Shown: positions 22,085 to 32,980 of the stretch, piece by piece
Numbering within the stretch: position 1 is the stretch's first letter
Layout of the letters: every line of letters starts with the position of its first letter
Notes under the pieces: model-generated
The model's input: the letters and a program-made list of their open reading frames with translations, nothing else
What the model was told of the DNA's origin: nothing
The model's database searches: none
Made by a program: the position numbers and the translations under genes
NCBI GenBank assembly: GCA_949825045.1
Contig: OX463821.1
Span: forward strand, 35,980,486 to 36,044,485
Source of the DNA: Argyresthia goedartella
Lineage: Eukaryota > Arthropoda > Insecta > Lepidoptera > Argyresthiidae
DNA: 64,000 nucleotides
Direction of reading: 5' to 3'

Positions 22085-23191
22085 ATGGGTAAGACCTGTG
22101 GCGCTTGCAGGAAATTTATTTCACCGGTAGGTGCCGCTACTTGTGCTGTTTGTCCAAACCTTTTCCACAAACAATGTTTGGCAATCCCGGACTCGTTGAC
22201 TATTTCTAAAGACTGGTTGTGTCCACTTTGCAAAAAGAACCAGAGAAGAGGTGACAACAGCAGCACCCCGGTCAAGGATGTAATTGGGGCTAGTACTCCC
22301 CCGGCCGCCGCCCCCGCCGTCGCCGCCGCCGCCGCCCTTACAATCACAAGCGCTGACGCCTCCGCCACCACCACCACCACCACCTCTCCACTTCCTGGTG
22401 TGGCACGACAGACTCTCCTCACTCCGCACGTGGCATCTCCTGCGCCGGGTACTGACACGATTGTGGGCGACATGCGCCGCGAGCTCGCAGAATACATGGC
22501 TGAGCTGCGTGCCTATCGCACGGAGATGTTCGAGATTCGTACTACGGTGGCGATGATCAACGAGCGTATGGATGCTTTTGAACGACGTCTAGATGTAATA
22601 GAGCAAAGAGAGGTAGCAATCGGTGGGAACCAGGTGGCTGAATTGGAGAAGACGGTGGTTCAACTAAGGAGTGAATTAAATGACAGGGACCAAGAGGCAT
22701 TATCATCCGACCTCGACATCGGTCAACTTCCGGAAGCAAAGGGGGAAAACGTTGTTCATTCTGTTATCGTTCTGGCGGTGAAACTCGGAACTACTCTTGA
22801 GGAGCGGGATATCGTATTCGCTGAGAGAGTGGGTGCCATCAATAGGACGGGGGAAGGCGTGGTTGAGGGGCGCGGACGCCGCGTTATCGTGCGGTTGGCG
22901 CGACGCAGCCTGCGTGACGAGCTACTTGCCGCGGCGCGCGTGCGTCGCACGCTCACTACCGCCGAGCTTGGCTGGCCTGCACCGCAGCAGCGCATCTACA
23001 TCAACGAGCGGCTGACTCACTTCAACCGGCAGCTCTTCTACCGGGTCCGGGAAGAGTGCCGCAAGCAGAACTGGCGGTACTCCTGGACGAAGAGAGGCCG
23101 CATCCACGCCCGCCAGGGCGACGGGAAGCAGGCGTACCCCTTCCGAACGGAGGCGGATGTCGCTCGCATTTTTCAGGCTGGCTTCGTTTGA
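22085..23191 (+). CDS. LINE-C ORF1: PHD finger, coiled coil and FP25K-like domain
   Basis: Intact 368-codon frame. Residues about 4-50 form a Cys4-His-Cys3 PHD-like finger ('CGACRKF', 'CAVCPNLFHKQCL', 'WLCPLCKKN'). Residues about 70-120 are low-complexity Ala/Thr-rich. A coiled coil follows ('MRRELAEYMAELRAYRTEMF', 'ERRLDVIEQREV'). The C-terminal 130 residues ('RRVIVRLARRSLRDELLAA', 'RIYINERLTHFNRQLFYRV', 'WTKRGRIHARQGDG') resemble the baculovirus FP25K fold commonly found in ORF1 of insect LINEs. The family binds element RNA and assembles with ORF2; the PHD may contact chromatin. GC content is much higher than in its surroundings. Confidence 0.85.
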   Translation: MGKTCGACRKFISPVGAATCAVCPNLFHKQCLAIPDSLTISKDWLCPLCKKNQRRGDNSSTPVKDVIGASTPPAAAPAVAAAAALTITSADASATTTTTTSPLPGVARQTLLTPHVASPAPGTDTIVGDMRRELAEYMAELRAYRTEMFEIRTTVAMINERMDAFERRLDVIEQREVAIGGNQVAELEKTVVQLRSELNDRDQEALSSDLDIGQLPEAKGENVVHSVIVLAVKLGTTLEERDIVFAERVGAINRTGEGVVEGRGRRVIVRLARRSLRDELLAAARVRRTLTTAELGWPAPQQRIYINERLTHFNRQLFYRVREECRKQNWRYSWTKRGRIHARQGDGKQAYPFRTEADVARIFQAGFV

Positions 23192-23603
23192 GCGGTTTAT
23201 TTACTCCGGTACTCGTTTATTTGTACCCCTTTCATTATACTATTTATCTGTGTAGTACCTCACTATGTTATAGCCTAATGTTATTGCACCTTTTGTTGAG
23301 TATATTATGTTCTGTTTTTTACAATATTTTTCAAGGGAAAGAAAAAATTTCAATGACACCTCAATTAAACAGCAGATTTGATTCTTTTTATTTACACAAT
23401 TTTAATAATAGATATACCATAAATTCACCTTGTTTATTTAAAAACTTACTTTATTGTATCACTATGTACTACACCTTTTTATTCAATAATCAAACCATGT
23501 CATGCTATCAACCTGTTACATACATCGTACCTTCTTAACTACTTGCCTTGTATAGTTTTTATGACTTTCGCAATTTGTAGTTTTTGGTCAGTTAAAAATT
23601 GGT
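23192..23603 (+). other. ORF1-ORF2 spacer of LINE-C
   Basis: About 400 bp of T-rich spacer. The 23056-23538 frame overlapping it is out of frame with both ORFs and has no motif. Confidence 0.4.
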
Positions 23604-25500
23604 TTGATCAACGCAGGTTCCCTCGGTACAAATCATTACAACCTAACGGCTTCGATTTTAAAGCATGACTTAGATATCTTAGCAGTAAACGAAACGTGGC
23701 TCAGTGCGGGTGACGATGGACGCGCACCCGTCGTAGCGGGCTACCGCCTGAGGCACATCCGTGCACAACGTGGCGGGGTTGGCTTCTACGTCAGGCATGG
23801 CACTACCGCGCGCACCTGGCCTCACCCGGTGGATGCTCTTCACAAAGCCGTTGAGCAAATGTGGCTCACTATGACTCTCAATGGGAAGAAGCTCGCAATT
23901 GGCACGGCGTACAGACCACCCTGGATGGACGCAGATCTATTCTTTGACGCTTTAACGGACTCAATTAATTAGGTGCCTAGCTGTGATAATTTAATATTAC
24001 TGGGTGATTTTAACATTGAACTGTTGCATACTACTGAAATCAAAACTGCAAAATTTCTTACTTTTATCTCATGCCTAAATCTCTGTCAACTCGTTACATC
24101 GCCAACACACTTTACCAAGACCTCTCAGACCTTAATTGACGTAGTTTGCTCGGATTTACAGACTGACAAGATGGTAGCCAGTGGGTTCCCTTTATGGACA
24201 TTTTCTTGTCAGCTGTCAGTTTAACATTAAACGAACAAAACCTAAGCCATATACCATTATTTATAGACCTATTAAAAATATTTGCATTGATAATTTCAAC
24301 TCTGACCTACAATCTATTAGATGGGAGCTACTATCGACACTTAATAATGTTAACGATATGGTTAGCGGTTTTAACCATATCGTGTTGGCTCTAATCGACC
24401 TACATGCGCCTGAAACTTCGGTTGTTATCAAAACCCACTCATACCCATGGATCACTGACACAATTAAATTAATGATGAGGTTACGCGATGAGGCGGTGGC
24501 TGAGTTTCATAAAACTAAACTTGAAGGAAAGAAAGTATACTATAAGAGTCTTAAGACCACGGTAAATCAGGCTCTTTTTAATGAAAAAACCGCATATTTC
24601 AATCAAAACATCAATAATAAAATTCATAATCCTAAATTACTGTGGAAGAATCTAAAAAATACTGTTATACCTAAAAAAAATACTGAACTGCCTGCTCATT
24701 ATCAAGACCCCAACTATATAAACAATCACTTCCTGGACATTCCAGGTTTGTCGGATGTATGTATCTCACACCTTACTTACTTCGAATTTCACAAATTTAG
24801 CGAAGCAATCTTTCATTTGGAACCAGTTAGCATGGATAAAGTCGCTAACATATTCCGTGGTCTGAAATCTAAGGCAGTGGGATGTGATCTCATCAGCCTG
24901 GATATGCTTATAATGACGTTGCCGGACATACTGGAAACAATAGCTTCTTTAATAAACAAGTCTATAAGCACATCTACTTATCCTGATATTTGGAAACTAG
25001 CAATCGTGCTTCCTCAACCTAAGATCTCTAATCCAGTTGAACTGAAAGACCTTAGGCCAATAAGCATATTGCCATGCCTATCGAAGGTGCTGGAAGAAGT
25101 TGTTGGCTACCAAGTGACTGATTTTCTAGAGAGAAACAACATTTTACCGAAAGTACAGTCGGGCTTCAGGAAGGGGCGAAGTACTGTAACTGCCTTGCTA
25201 GATGTTACAGATAACATCCTCTGTGCACAAGATCAAGGGATGTGTAGTATAGTTGTACTGCTGGATTTTTCCAGGGCTTTCGACTCCATAAATCATAATC
25301 TTCTCTTGTCTAAATTAAGTTATTATGGTTTTGACTATAATGCCCTTCTATGGTTCAGCAGTTATCTCAGTGGCCGTCGCCAGCGTACCAAGATATCTCG
25401 CAGTGACGGATCGGTTTTTCTTTCAGATATAGCACCCGTAATTCAAGGCGTACCTCAGGGATCTATTTTGGGGCCTCTTCTCTTTATACTTTACTCGGCT

Positions 25501-26001
25501 TGTTCAGGCCTCTCGGCACCCAATGACCTCGCAGGGGCCCATAGCTACGAGGTAGCGTAGCGATCAGATGCCAAGAAGCAAGAACGTCGGCGATTCACCG
25601 AGCTAAGTAATAGATTCTATCTGACCTGGTCTGTGCTTCGTTCCCGTCAAACACCTGTCTCTCTGCAAGGCCTGGGTGCACCCTAGGCTCTTCTTGGTAG
25701 ACAGGTTCTTCAGCCAACCAGGTATGGCTGGCAGGCCAGCTTCGACGCACACAGTGTTCCAAATACGAACTTTATCTGGTTCGGAGAACCACAATACACT
25801 CAGCTATAAGACAATCCTGAGGGGAGCCCGAATACAATTGCAGATGGCTTACGATTTAATTTTAATGCCCAAAATCAATACGCGTCACATTACGGGGGCT
25901 TTTCGTCTGTCAGTTGTCAAAAACTGCCCGGTTGACAGCTCCGTCAAATTCAAAATGGCCGTTCCGAAACCATCGATCGAGTATCGATTCTGAATCGAAC
26001 A
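25501..26001 (-). repeat. BEL-A 3' LTR
   Basis: 501 bp, bounded by TGTTCAGG and GAACA on the + strand, with TSD CGGCT immediately to the left. Pairs with 30228-30695. Confidence 0.92.
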
Positions 26002-26033
26002 ATCACCCGCCCGGACAGGCACCCACCTGTCCC

Positions 26034-27470
26034 TTAATCTACGGGCAGCCGAGACAACGTTTCTACCGCTCGTTTTAGTACCGAGCCTCCTACTAGAACC
26101 TCTGCAGACCGGGGGGTCCCGTCCCTGCCAGGGAACAAGTTAACAATGCGCCCCCTGCGCCAATGCAGTGGCGGTAGGTTAGCATCCTTAACCAGAACGA
26201 GGTCACCAACACTAGAGGGGCTGGTTTTGTCAGTCCACTTAAGGCGCTGTTGTAAGATATGCAGATACTCGAGCGACCAACGCTTCCAGAAATTCTGAGT
26301 AAACTGCTGCAACATCTGATACCCTGACAACCGATACAATTTCACTCCCTCGAAGGGGTGCTCGGGCAACGCGTTAAGTGGTTGTCCTATCAAGAAATGG
26401 CCTGGGGTCAGAGCCTCCAGGTCATTTGGATCCGAGCTGAGCGGACACAACGGTCGCGAATTGAGATCGGCCTCGATCTTACAAAACAATGTCGCGAGCT
26501 CCTCAAAAGTCAGCGCGGTCTGACCTACTATACGCCCCAAGTGCGTCTTAGCTGACTTAACTACGGCCTCAAAAATCCCACCCCAGTGGGGGCAACTCGG
26601 TGGGCTGAAGGTCCACTGTATACCCCGACGGGAGAGGGCCGTTCCAATATCCACTTTATTTACATTCAAAAAGTTGACTATCTCTCGTAAGCATCGTTCC
26701 GCACCGATGTAGTTAGTGCCGTTATCAGAGCGGATCAAAGTTGGAAGTCCCCTTCGAGAAACAAACCTATCCAAACAAGCAATGAAAGCCTCTGTCGAGA
26801 GATCAGCAACAAGCTCGAGTTCAGGAGCCCGACATCCCCTGGATGTACAATCAGACGGGTTCAATTCTCCTGGTACATGTCTCCAGGTCAATGGGACCTC
26901 AGACGACACAATCTGGGAGACACGGTTCGCAACAAAAACCTCTAAGGTATGGACCGAAGCCTTCAGCCAGCACAAAACAATCTGGCTGTCCGTCCACGCG
27001 TACACCGTATCCTCCAAAACCACTGACCCACGCAACACTGTTAGAGTGTGATTCAAAAGTTTGGTCAAAAGAGCAGCCCCGGACAGTTCCAGTTTTGGAA
27101 TCGTCATCCTTGTCCGAATAGGCGCTACCTTGCTTTTTGCCAAACCCAAACGCACGTCGACCTCCCCGGTGGAGGTGACGGTTCGCAAATAAACCGCTGC
27201 CGCAAACCCTCGTTCAGAGACATCACAAAACCCGTGAAGGGTTGCCCTGTAATCCCCAGCAGGGACCAATTTCCTCGGCAGCGATACATTATTTATATTG
27301 AGGCCCAACCATTTCGCTAAATCGTTCGATACAATGCAGCCCTAGCACCAGAATCTAATAGGGCGCGAACGTATGTTGGGTTGCCCGCCAAATCCCAAAC
27401 AAGCACAGAGACGATCGGTAACACCACCGTCTCCGGTTGGGGGGCAACAAATTGTTGGGCCGCAAATTCC
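26034..27470 (-). pseudogene. BEL-A pol remnant: protease trace, RNase H, integrase
   Basis: The 27308-26034 frame runs from the end of an aspartic protease ('GLNINNVSLPRK') straight into RNase H-type sequence ('LHGFCDVSERGFAAAVYLR', 'YAWTDSQIVLCWLKA') and then integrase ('TLIRSDNGTNYIGAERCL' with the second Asp, 'PPSCPHWGGIFEAVVKSAK' with the catalytic Glu). It ends in the BEL C-terminal domain ('GDLVLVKDANLPPLHWRRG'). The whole RT is absent, and a second deletion after 'CRAPELELV' removed the start of the integrase core. A small frameshift in the protease near 27340 separates the DSG region from the rest. The same RT deletion is present in BEL-B. Not functional alone. Confidence 0.9.
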
Positions 27471-29617
27471 TAGCGAGGGCCCCCGGGGCCCCACTGTGCC
27501 TGTAACCGATCAGGTAGGCAGCTATACGCCAGCGGGTCCCATTGTACAAATGGCCCACGCGCCGGTTCCATTGCCACCCTACGACGCCCCCCGAAGGGTT
27601 GTGGGCGTGAATTCAACCGTGGCCGCTCCATGAGCGGGGGGGACATCACATGCGACCGACGAGGACGAGGCGAAGAGCGGGGCGACAACTGAGGCGGCGT
27701 CCGAACCGCACCCGCATAGCTCGAAGTTGTCCCATGCCACCCGCCCGTTACGGCCTGCTCAACACACCCAATGTGCCGCTGAGTCGGATGCTGAGTCGCA
27801 ACCGAGAACTCAGGGCCCCCCATGTGATGACCCTGAGTGCGGCCCTGCACCCCTGGGTCGCCGCGCGCTTGTGGCCCCATTGCCCGCTGAGTCGGATGCT
27901 GAGTCGCAACCGAAAACTCAGGGCCCCCCATGTGATGACCCTGAGTGCGGCCCTGCACCCTTGGGTGGCCGCGCGCTTGTGGCCCCATTGCCCGCTGAGT
28001 CGGATGCTGAGTCGCAACCGAAAACTCAGGGCCCCCCATGTGATGACCCTGAGTGCGGCCCTGCACCCTTGGGTGGCCGCGCGCTTGTGGCCCCATTGCC
28101 CGCTGAGTCGGATGCTGAGTCGCAACCGAAAACTCAGGGCCCCCCATGTGATGACCCTGAGTGCGGCCCTGCACCCCTGGGTGGCTGCGTGCTTGTGGCC
28201 CCATTGCCCGCTGAGTCGGATGCTGAGTCGCAACCGAAAACTCAGGGCCCCCCATGTGATGACCCTGAGTGCGGCCCTGCACCCTAGTACCGCCCTGTGC
28301 ACGTGGGGACATTGGCCCCTGAGTTGCGCTCCGAGTCGCAAACGAATTCTCAGGGCCCCATGCTGTGTCACCCTGGGTACGGCCCTGTGGTGGCTGTTGG
28401 CCGGACCGGTTCATGCACAACAGATTGTTGTGGGCCCCACCACAATATCCGCACAATTTAGTGCGCGTGCAGTCCCTAGCCATGTGTGGCCCGAGGCACA
28501 GGAAACACCAGCTCCGCTGCTTGGCCATCCGGCGCCGTCCCTCAACCCTAAGTTCCCCGAACTTATTGCAATCGGCCACAGCATGGCCAATCTGCCTACA
28601 ACATGGGCAGGTCTCACTATGTGGGGTCAATGCACTCACAGTCCCATACGACTGCCGGTTGGTGCGGTCCTTCCTCGTCGGAGGGCCCCTACTCACAGCG
28701 CTCCCGGCAGCTCTCTGTGGCTCCGAAGGATGGGTGGCCGTCAACCCCAAATTCTCTGCCCGTCGAGCCTCCTCTTCCAAAAATCCGACCAAGTCGGAGA
28801 AGGCGGGCAGGTCCTCGGCCGACCTCCCGTGAGACTGTTCGAAACGAGTCTGCACGTCAGCGGGTAGGCGGGAAAGTACAATGTACAGCAATAGGTACGA
28901 CCATTCACCAACCGGAAGTCCAAGATTCTCTAGGGCCTTGGTGATGGACAACAACGGGTTCAAAACCTCCGTCTGTATGGCCCCGACCTTGTTCACAACC
29001 GGGATACTAAACAAACGGTTCAGTTGGGCATCGGCCAACCTCCGTTTGTTGTGGTAACGTCTGACCAGCAATTGCCTGGCCGTTTCATAGTTACCCTCCG
29101 TAACTGTCAAATGAGCGACCAGCTCCCTGGGCTCACCCCTCAATGCTGCCACCAGCTGAGCCATTTTGACAGACTTGGTAATGTCCGATCGCATGTGCAC
29201 CAAACTGTCGAACAGATTGATGAAGCTCATCCATTCACCGGACACGCCGTCAAAAGTAGGCATAGTTATAACGGGTAACCTGGTCCCCGATCCCTGATGC
29301 GGCAGAGGCGCCCCAATGTCACCACCATGGCTGGACTCGCGCTGCCTACGTATGTCCGCAGCCCTCTGCGTGATAGCAGCCGCCATCTCCATACACTGGT
29401 CGACATCCCCTAGCAACCGTGACAGCCTGTCAGGTGCGCAACCATCAACTGCTTCCGCCTGTGCGGACAATTCGAGCACCCTGTTGTAGCGTTCCTTAAC
29501 GTCCATAGACCGCTCCAACACCACATCATGCCTATCTAAACGGTCTATCAGACCGTGTGCGGAGGAAAACCATCTGAGCTCCTTAGAAACACCCTTCTGT
29601 ATTTCAGACAACGACAT
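27470..29617 (-). CDS. BEL-A gag polyprotein with zinc knuckles and 36-residue tandem repeats
   Basis: Intact 715-codon frame. The N-terminal 300 residues are a Pao-type gag core ('MPTFDGVSGEWMSFINLFDS', 'KMAQLVAALRGEPRELV', 'LLVRRYHNKRRLADAQ', 'LGLPVGEWSYLLLYIVLSRL'). Three Cys/His clusters follow ('CPCCRQIGHAVADC', 'CFLCLGPHMARDC', 'CGYCGGAHNNLLC'). The C-terminal 250 residues contain five to six copies of a 36-residue unit ('GRTQGHHMGGPEFSVATQHP') and a basic Pro-rich tail. Gag assembles the virus-like particle. The repeat expansion is unusual for the family and is absent from BEL-B, where the region was deleted. Confidence 0.9.
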   Translation of the reverse strand: MSLSEIQKGVSKELRWFSSAHGLIDRLDRHDVVLERSMDVKERYNRVLELSAQAEAVDGCAPDRLSRLLGDVDQCMEMAAAITQRAADIRRQRESSHGGDIGAPLPHQGSGTRLPVITMPTFDGVSGEWMSFINLFDSLVHMRSDITKSVKMAQLVAALRGEPRELVAHLTVTEGNYETARQLLVRRYHNKRRLADAQLNRLFSIPVVNKVGAIQTEVLNPLLSITKALENLGLPVGEWSYLLLYIVLSRLPADVQTRFEQSHGRSAEDLPAFSDLVGFLEEEARRAENLGLTATHPSEPQRAAGSAVSRGPPTRKDRTNRQSYGTVSALTPHSETCPCCRQIGHAVADCNKFGELRVEGRRRMAKQRSWCFLCLGPHMARDCTRTKLCGYCGGAHNNLLCMNRSGQQPPQGRTQGDTAWGPENSFATRSATQGPMSPRAQGGTRVQGRTQGHHMGGPEFSVATQHPTQRAMGPQARSHPGVQGRTQGHHMGGPEFSVATQHPTQRAMGPQARGHPRVQGRTQGHHMGGPEFSVATQHPTQRAMGPQARGHPRVQGRTQGHHMGGPEFSVATQHPTQRAMGPQARGDPGVQGRTQGHHMGGPEFSVATQHPTQRHIGCVEQAVTGGWHGTTSSYAGAVRTPPQLSPRSSPRPRRSHVMSPPLMERPRLNSRPQPFGGRRRVAMEPARGPFVQWDPLAYSCLPDRLQAQWGPGGPR
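27778..28350 (-). repeat. 108-bp tandem repeat inside BEL-A gag
   Basis: 'gctgagtcggatgctgagtc' recurs at 27778, 27886, 27994, 28102 and 28210, period 108, with a degenerate sixth unit from about 28317. Because 108 is divisible by three, all frames stay open. This produces long antisense frames. Confidence 0.92.
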
Positions 29618-30227
29618 GATCGGAACGATACTTACTCACAATTTGCAGTAACTCAATTATATTGGACCCTCCAGTCTACAACACAAACGAGGGAACCCTT
29701 ATCTATAACTTAAACAATGCTGATTTCCCCAAACAATAGAAACCGAGTTTTATATCTACACAAATTCTGTAAACAACAATTTAGTTTCCCTATATCATAT
29801 AACACACACAGATAGTCAATATTAGTTCAAGTTATATATATTAGTTATATTGCTATAAACTGAAAACAATGTCCAAACATTCATTAGCATTACTAGACCA
29901 CTAATAGATTGACTATGCAAACTTCAAACTGCAAACATGATATGACTTCAATGCAAATTTCAATTCACCTACAATGTACCTGTAATGTATTTACTATTCT
30001 GAGTCACATCTCAGTACAACTGGTCATTTAGGGAAAACTGTTATATCTGTCTGTCTACTACCAGCAATAGACTTATAGCTTACAACACTACCAATCTATG
30101 TGGATACAGGAACAAAACCAAGTTAGCTAATAACCGCCTATACCTACAGATTGATAGTCCCAAATCGTGGGTTCCTGGAGCCCTTGACGGCTGCAAATCT
30201 CAGGAAACCACGCTCTTGCTACCAAAA
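29618..30227 (-). other. BEL-A 5' leader (between LTR and gag)
   Basis: About 610 bp of AT-rich, non-coding leader, with a primer-binding-site candidate at its LTR edge (about 30205-30227). Packaging signals would lie here. The same leader is present in BEL-B. Confidence 0.6.
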
Positions 30228-30695
30228 TGTTCAGGCCTCTCGGCACCCGATGACCTCGCAGGGGCCCATAGCTACGAGGTAGCGTAGCGATCAGATGCCA
30301 AGAAGCAAGAACGTCGGCGATTCACCGAGCTAAGTAATAGATTCTATCTGACCTGGTCTGTGCTTCGTTCCCGTCAAACACCTGTCTCTCTGCAAGGCCT
30401 GGGTGCACCCTAGGCTCTTCTTGGTAGACAGGTTCTTCAGCCAACCAGGTATGGCTGGCAGGCCAGCTTCGACGCACACAGTGTTCCAAATACGAACTTT
30501 ATCTGGTTCGGAGAACCACAATACACTCAGCTATAAGACAATCCTGAGGGGAGCCCGAATACAATTGCAGATGGCTTACGATTTAATTTTAATGCCCAAA
30601 ATCAATACGCGTCACATTACGGGGGCTTTTCGTCTGTCAGTTGTCAAAAACTGCCCGGTTCCGGCATCGATCGAGTATCGATTCTGAATCGAACA
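30228..30695 (-). repeat. BEL-A 5' LTR
   Basis: 468 bp. Matches 25501-26001 except for a ~33-bp gap near 30658 and a few substitutions. Followed by TSD CGGCT at 30696-30700. Confidence 0.92.
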
Positions 30696-31624
30696 CGGCT
30701 GATGTGGGAAAGTGTATCATGCATTGTCAGTCCCATATATACGCAGATGATACACAGATATACATTTCTTGTAAACCCTCTGAAATTGATAATGCTTTAA
30801 CAAAGCTGAATGAAGACCTCTCTAGAATAGCAACGTGGTCGCAAAATAACAGTCTGCTGCTTAATCCGAGTAAAACCAAATATTTGATTGTTGGAAACAA
30901 ATATCAGTTAGCTAGACTTAGTTCTTCACTAAATGTCATGCTCATGGGTAATCCGGTGGAACGTGTATATGAGGCGCGAAATCTAGGCCTGCACATGGAC
31001 TGCGACCTTCGGTTTGAAAAGCATGTTGCTGACTCCGTTAGGAACTGATTCTATAGACTGAAGGTACTGTACAGATTGAGGCCTCACATAAGAGAAGATC
31101 TGCGTATCCGGCTCGTAGAGTCGCTTGTACTATCGAAGCTGAACTACTGTGATGTGGTCTTCGGTCCTCGACTACTAGCCAGAACACAAAAACTAGTTCA
31201 GCGAGTCCAGAACGCCTGTGCCCGTTTCTGCTTCGATATACCATTCAGAGGTCATGTCACGCCGTTTTTAAATAAATATCTATTTTTGAAAATGAAGCAC
31301 CGACGTAAGTTGCATCTTGCGTGCCTTTTGTTCGGTGTACTTAAGCATGAAGCACCTTCGTACCTCTACGAGAAGCTAACATGGATGTCGAACTCCAGAT
31401 CTTGCGGCTCCCGCCAGTGTTCGGCACAGCTTTCGATGCGGCGGCACAGCTCTGCCACATTCAGAGGTAGTTTCCGTTACGCTGCATCAAAATGCTGGAA
31501 TAATATCCCACCGCCGATTAAGAACCTGCAAAATTCACATAGTTTTAGAATACAACTTAAACGTTTCTTATTTGAAAGCCAAAAAAAGCAGGAGGGTCAT
31601 AAACACGATACGAGTATTATTTAG

Positions 31625-32026
31625 TATTATTTTGTAGGTATCATTTATTTCAATTTTTAAATTGCACTGGAATTGAGCGCACAAAAAATTTGTATTCAAA
31701 TTAATTAATTATTTCCTTGCTAGTATTAAGTACCTAGTTTTTTATAATCTTTAAGCCGTTTTCTTTTCACTTTTTTTTCTTTCTCTTTCTCTTCTATACG
31801 TACCTTACTCACTACAATCCTGTTTTAGTGGTTAGATTGTCCGTGGCATCACCGACCGGCTCTGACGGAAGACCAGCGTTGGTTGCAAACCAGCCAGCAT
31901 TATGCTGAGTCAGGGTCCGTTTTGCGACACACAAGCTTGTTGTAGAAATTTTGTATTATATATTAGTGTAAGTGCCTGTCTCGCAAATAAATTATTATTC
32001 TATTCTATTCTATTCTATTCTATTCT
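31625..32026 (+). other. LINE-C 3' UTR and ATTCT tail
   Basis: Non-coding, pyrimidine-rich stretch at about 31740-31800, ending in six ATTCT units. The tail joins the major-capsid coding sequence. Confidence 0.7.
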
Positions 32027-32980
32027 TAAATGTACGGAGTTTAAATTAGTGTTACTTCTCAAAAGAACTAACTCGTGTTTGCAATTAATCATTATTTTTT
32101 TATAATCTTCTGCGAATCCTAAGATCTTGTTAAGTGGAATGTTTGCTGAAAAAAGTCCTCCTCTAATTTTATTGCCTTCAACATCCCAACCCCAATTCTT
32201 AGCAGCTTTTCCATCTAGTTCACTCAATGATAATAAAGACTTTATTGTAAAAGTAATTCCTAAATTTTTTACTTTATCTATCTCGACCCCATTCAACTCA
32301 TACCTAATGTCTTGAAAAAGGAACAAAATAGGATTATTCGTAAATTCCACGGAAGGCATTATTTCTTTGGTAACACTATTAATAACTTTAACTGATCCTT
32401 CGATATACAAGGAACTTTCAGATGGTAAAAGGTAAAGATCTTGTTGATTAACTGGTATGCGGATCTCATCATTGTTGTTGAAGCTGGTAATATATGGTTT
32501 GTATGAATGAAACTGGTAATTCTCTATACTGTTATCATATGTGAGCGGTTCAGATATGTTTAAAAGGCTCATTTTATAACTTTTAATAATTTCAGAAACT
32601 TTGTATTTTCCTTTGTCAGTTTTCTTTTACGAGATGATGGTTTCGTTATCTCTCGATTAATACTAGACCGTGTAGACAATTGTATAGGCTTTTTATTAAA
32701 ATCAATCATTTTTTCTTTATATGTAAATAGAGCTGGACCCCTTCCTTTCGTAAATTTATTAGATTGTTTTCAGAATCTAATATTCTAATAGTAATTTTAT
32801 TAACACTGCTATGATTAACAGGAAAATATATAATATTCCTAGGTATTTCTATGATTCTGTAACCTGGTGGAACGTTAGGAGCGAATCCATAAATTATATG
32901 ACTTGGTTCTCCGTTTACAAACGATCCACTCACAATATCACATTCGATCCTCACTATGGTTGTAGGTAAAATGCTGATGG

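Larger units (their letters stand above)
25501..30695 (-). mobile_element. BEL-A: BEL/Pao LTR retrotransposon lacking RT
   Basis: LTRs at 25501-26001 (3') and 30228-30695 (5'), both starting TGTTCAGG on the + strand and ending GAACA. Target duplication CGGCT lies at 25496-25500 and 30696-30700. The coding strand is minus: gag 29617-27470, then protease/RNase H/integrase remnants. The LTRs are nearly identical apart from a ~33-bp deletion in the right one, so the insertion is young. Sequence just inside the 5' LTR ('tggtagcaagagcgtgg' on the minus strand) is the primer-binding-site candidate; the tRNA is not assigned. Confidence 0.92.
23604..31624 (+). pseudogene. LINE-C ORF2: endonuclease plus reverse transcriptase
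   Basis: Endonuclease: 'LINAGSL', 'DILAVNETWLS', 'GGVGFYVRHG', 'LLGDFNIELL'. RT: 'LRPISILPCLSKVLEEVV', 'GFRKGRSTV', 'LLDFSRAFDSINH', 'IQGVPQGSILGPLLFILY' up to 25500. After the BEL it resumes at 30696 with the catalytic 'YADDTQIY', thumb and C-terminal domain ('RLVESLVLSKLNYCDVVFG', 'SKCWNNIPPPIK'). Damage: in-frame TAG at 23970, a frameshift at about 24185-24192, a TGA at 31046, and the BEL insertion between RT motifs B and C. No other breaks were noticed, so decay is modest. Confidence 0.88.
21736..32026 (+). mobile_element. LINE-C, full-length non-LTR retrotransposon interrupted by BEL-A
   Basis: A 5' UTR of about 350 bp leads to ORF1 (22085-23191) and ORF2 (23604-31624 with the BEL inside), then a 3' UTR and a tail of ATTCT units at about 31998-32025. 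Without BEL-A it is about 5.1 kb. The tail abuts the capsid reading frame. The 5' junction is placed by loss of capsid homology and is only approximate. Confidence 0.85.
21017..32572 (-). pseudogene. Polinton major capsid protein, split by LINE-C
   Basis: N-terminal part at 32572 to about 32027: starts 'MSLLNISEPLTYDNSIENYQ', then 'YVEGSVKV'-like strands ('LYIEGSVKVINS') and 'RYELNGVEIDKV', as expected for the first jelly-roll. C-terminal part at about 21735-21017: 'WRIPHIKVSDRERINLLKYL', 'FRNWDLYEYPLLPN', 'FVIDCCRQNETLKTGPVDV', ending 'IEYKPLTSIVKKIT', the second jelly-roll. Known Polinton capsid proteins are about 550-650 residues in one chain; together these parts account for about 420, so some central sequence may also be lost. 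The break is the 10.3-kb LINE-C insertion, which carries a BEL element. The protein would form hexameric capsomers if Polintons make virions. Confidence 0.87.

Noticed and set aside
22121..22497. Gly- and Ala-rich minus frames over LINE-C ORF1
   Set aside because: Shadow frames of the GC-rich, Ala/Thr-coding part of ORF1.
27778..28350. CRISPR-like regular repeats
   Set aside because: The units are contiguous 108-bp tandem copies without unique spacers, inside a gag gene of an insect retroelement.
27650..28867. 405-codon + strand frame antisense to BEL gag
   Set aside because: Produced by the 108-bp repeat, whose period is a multiple of three and keeps all frames open. The minus frame has gag motifs and zinc knuckles, this one none.
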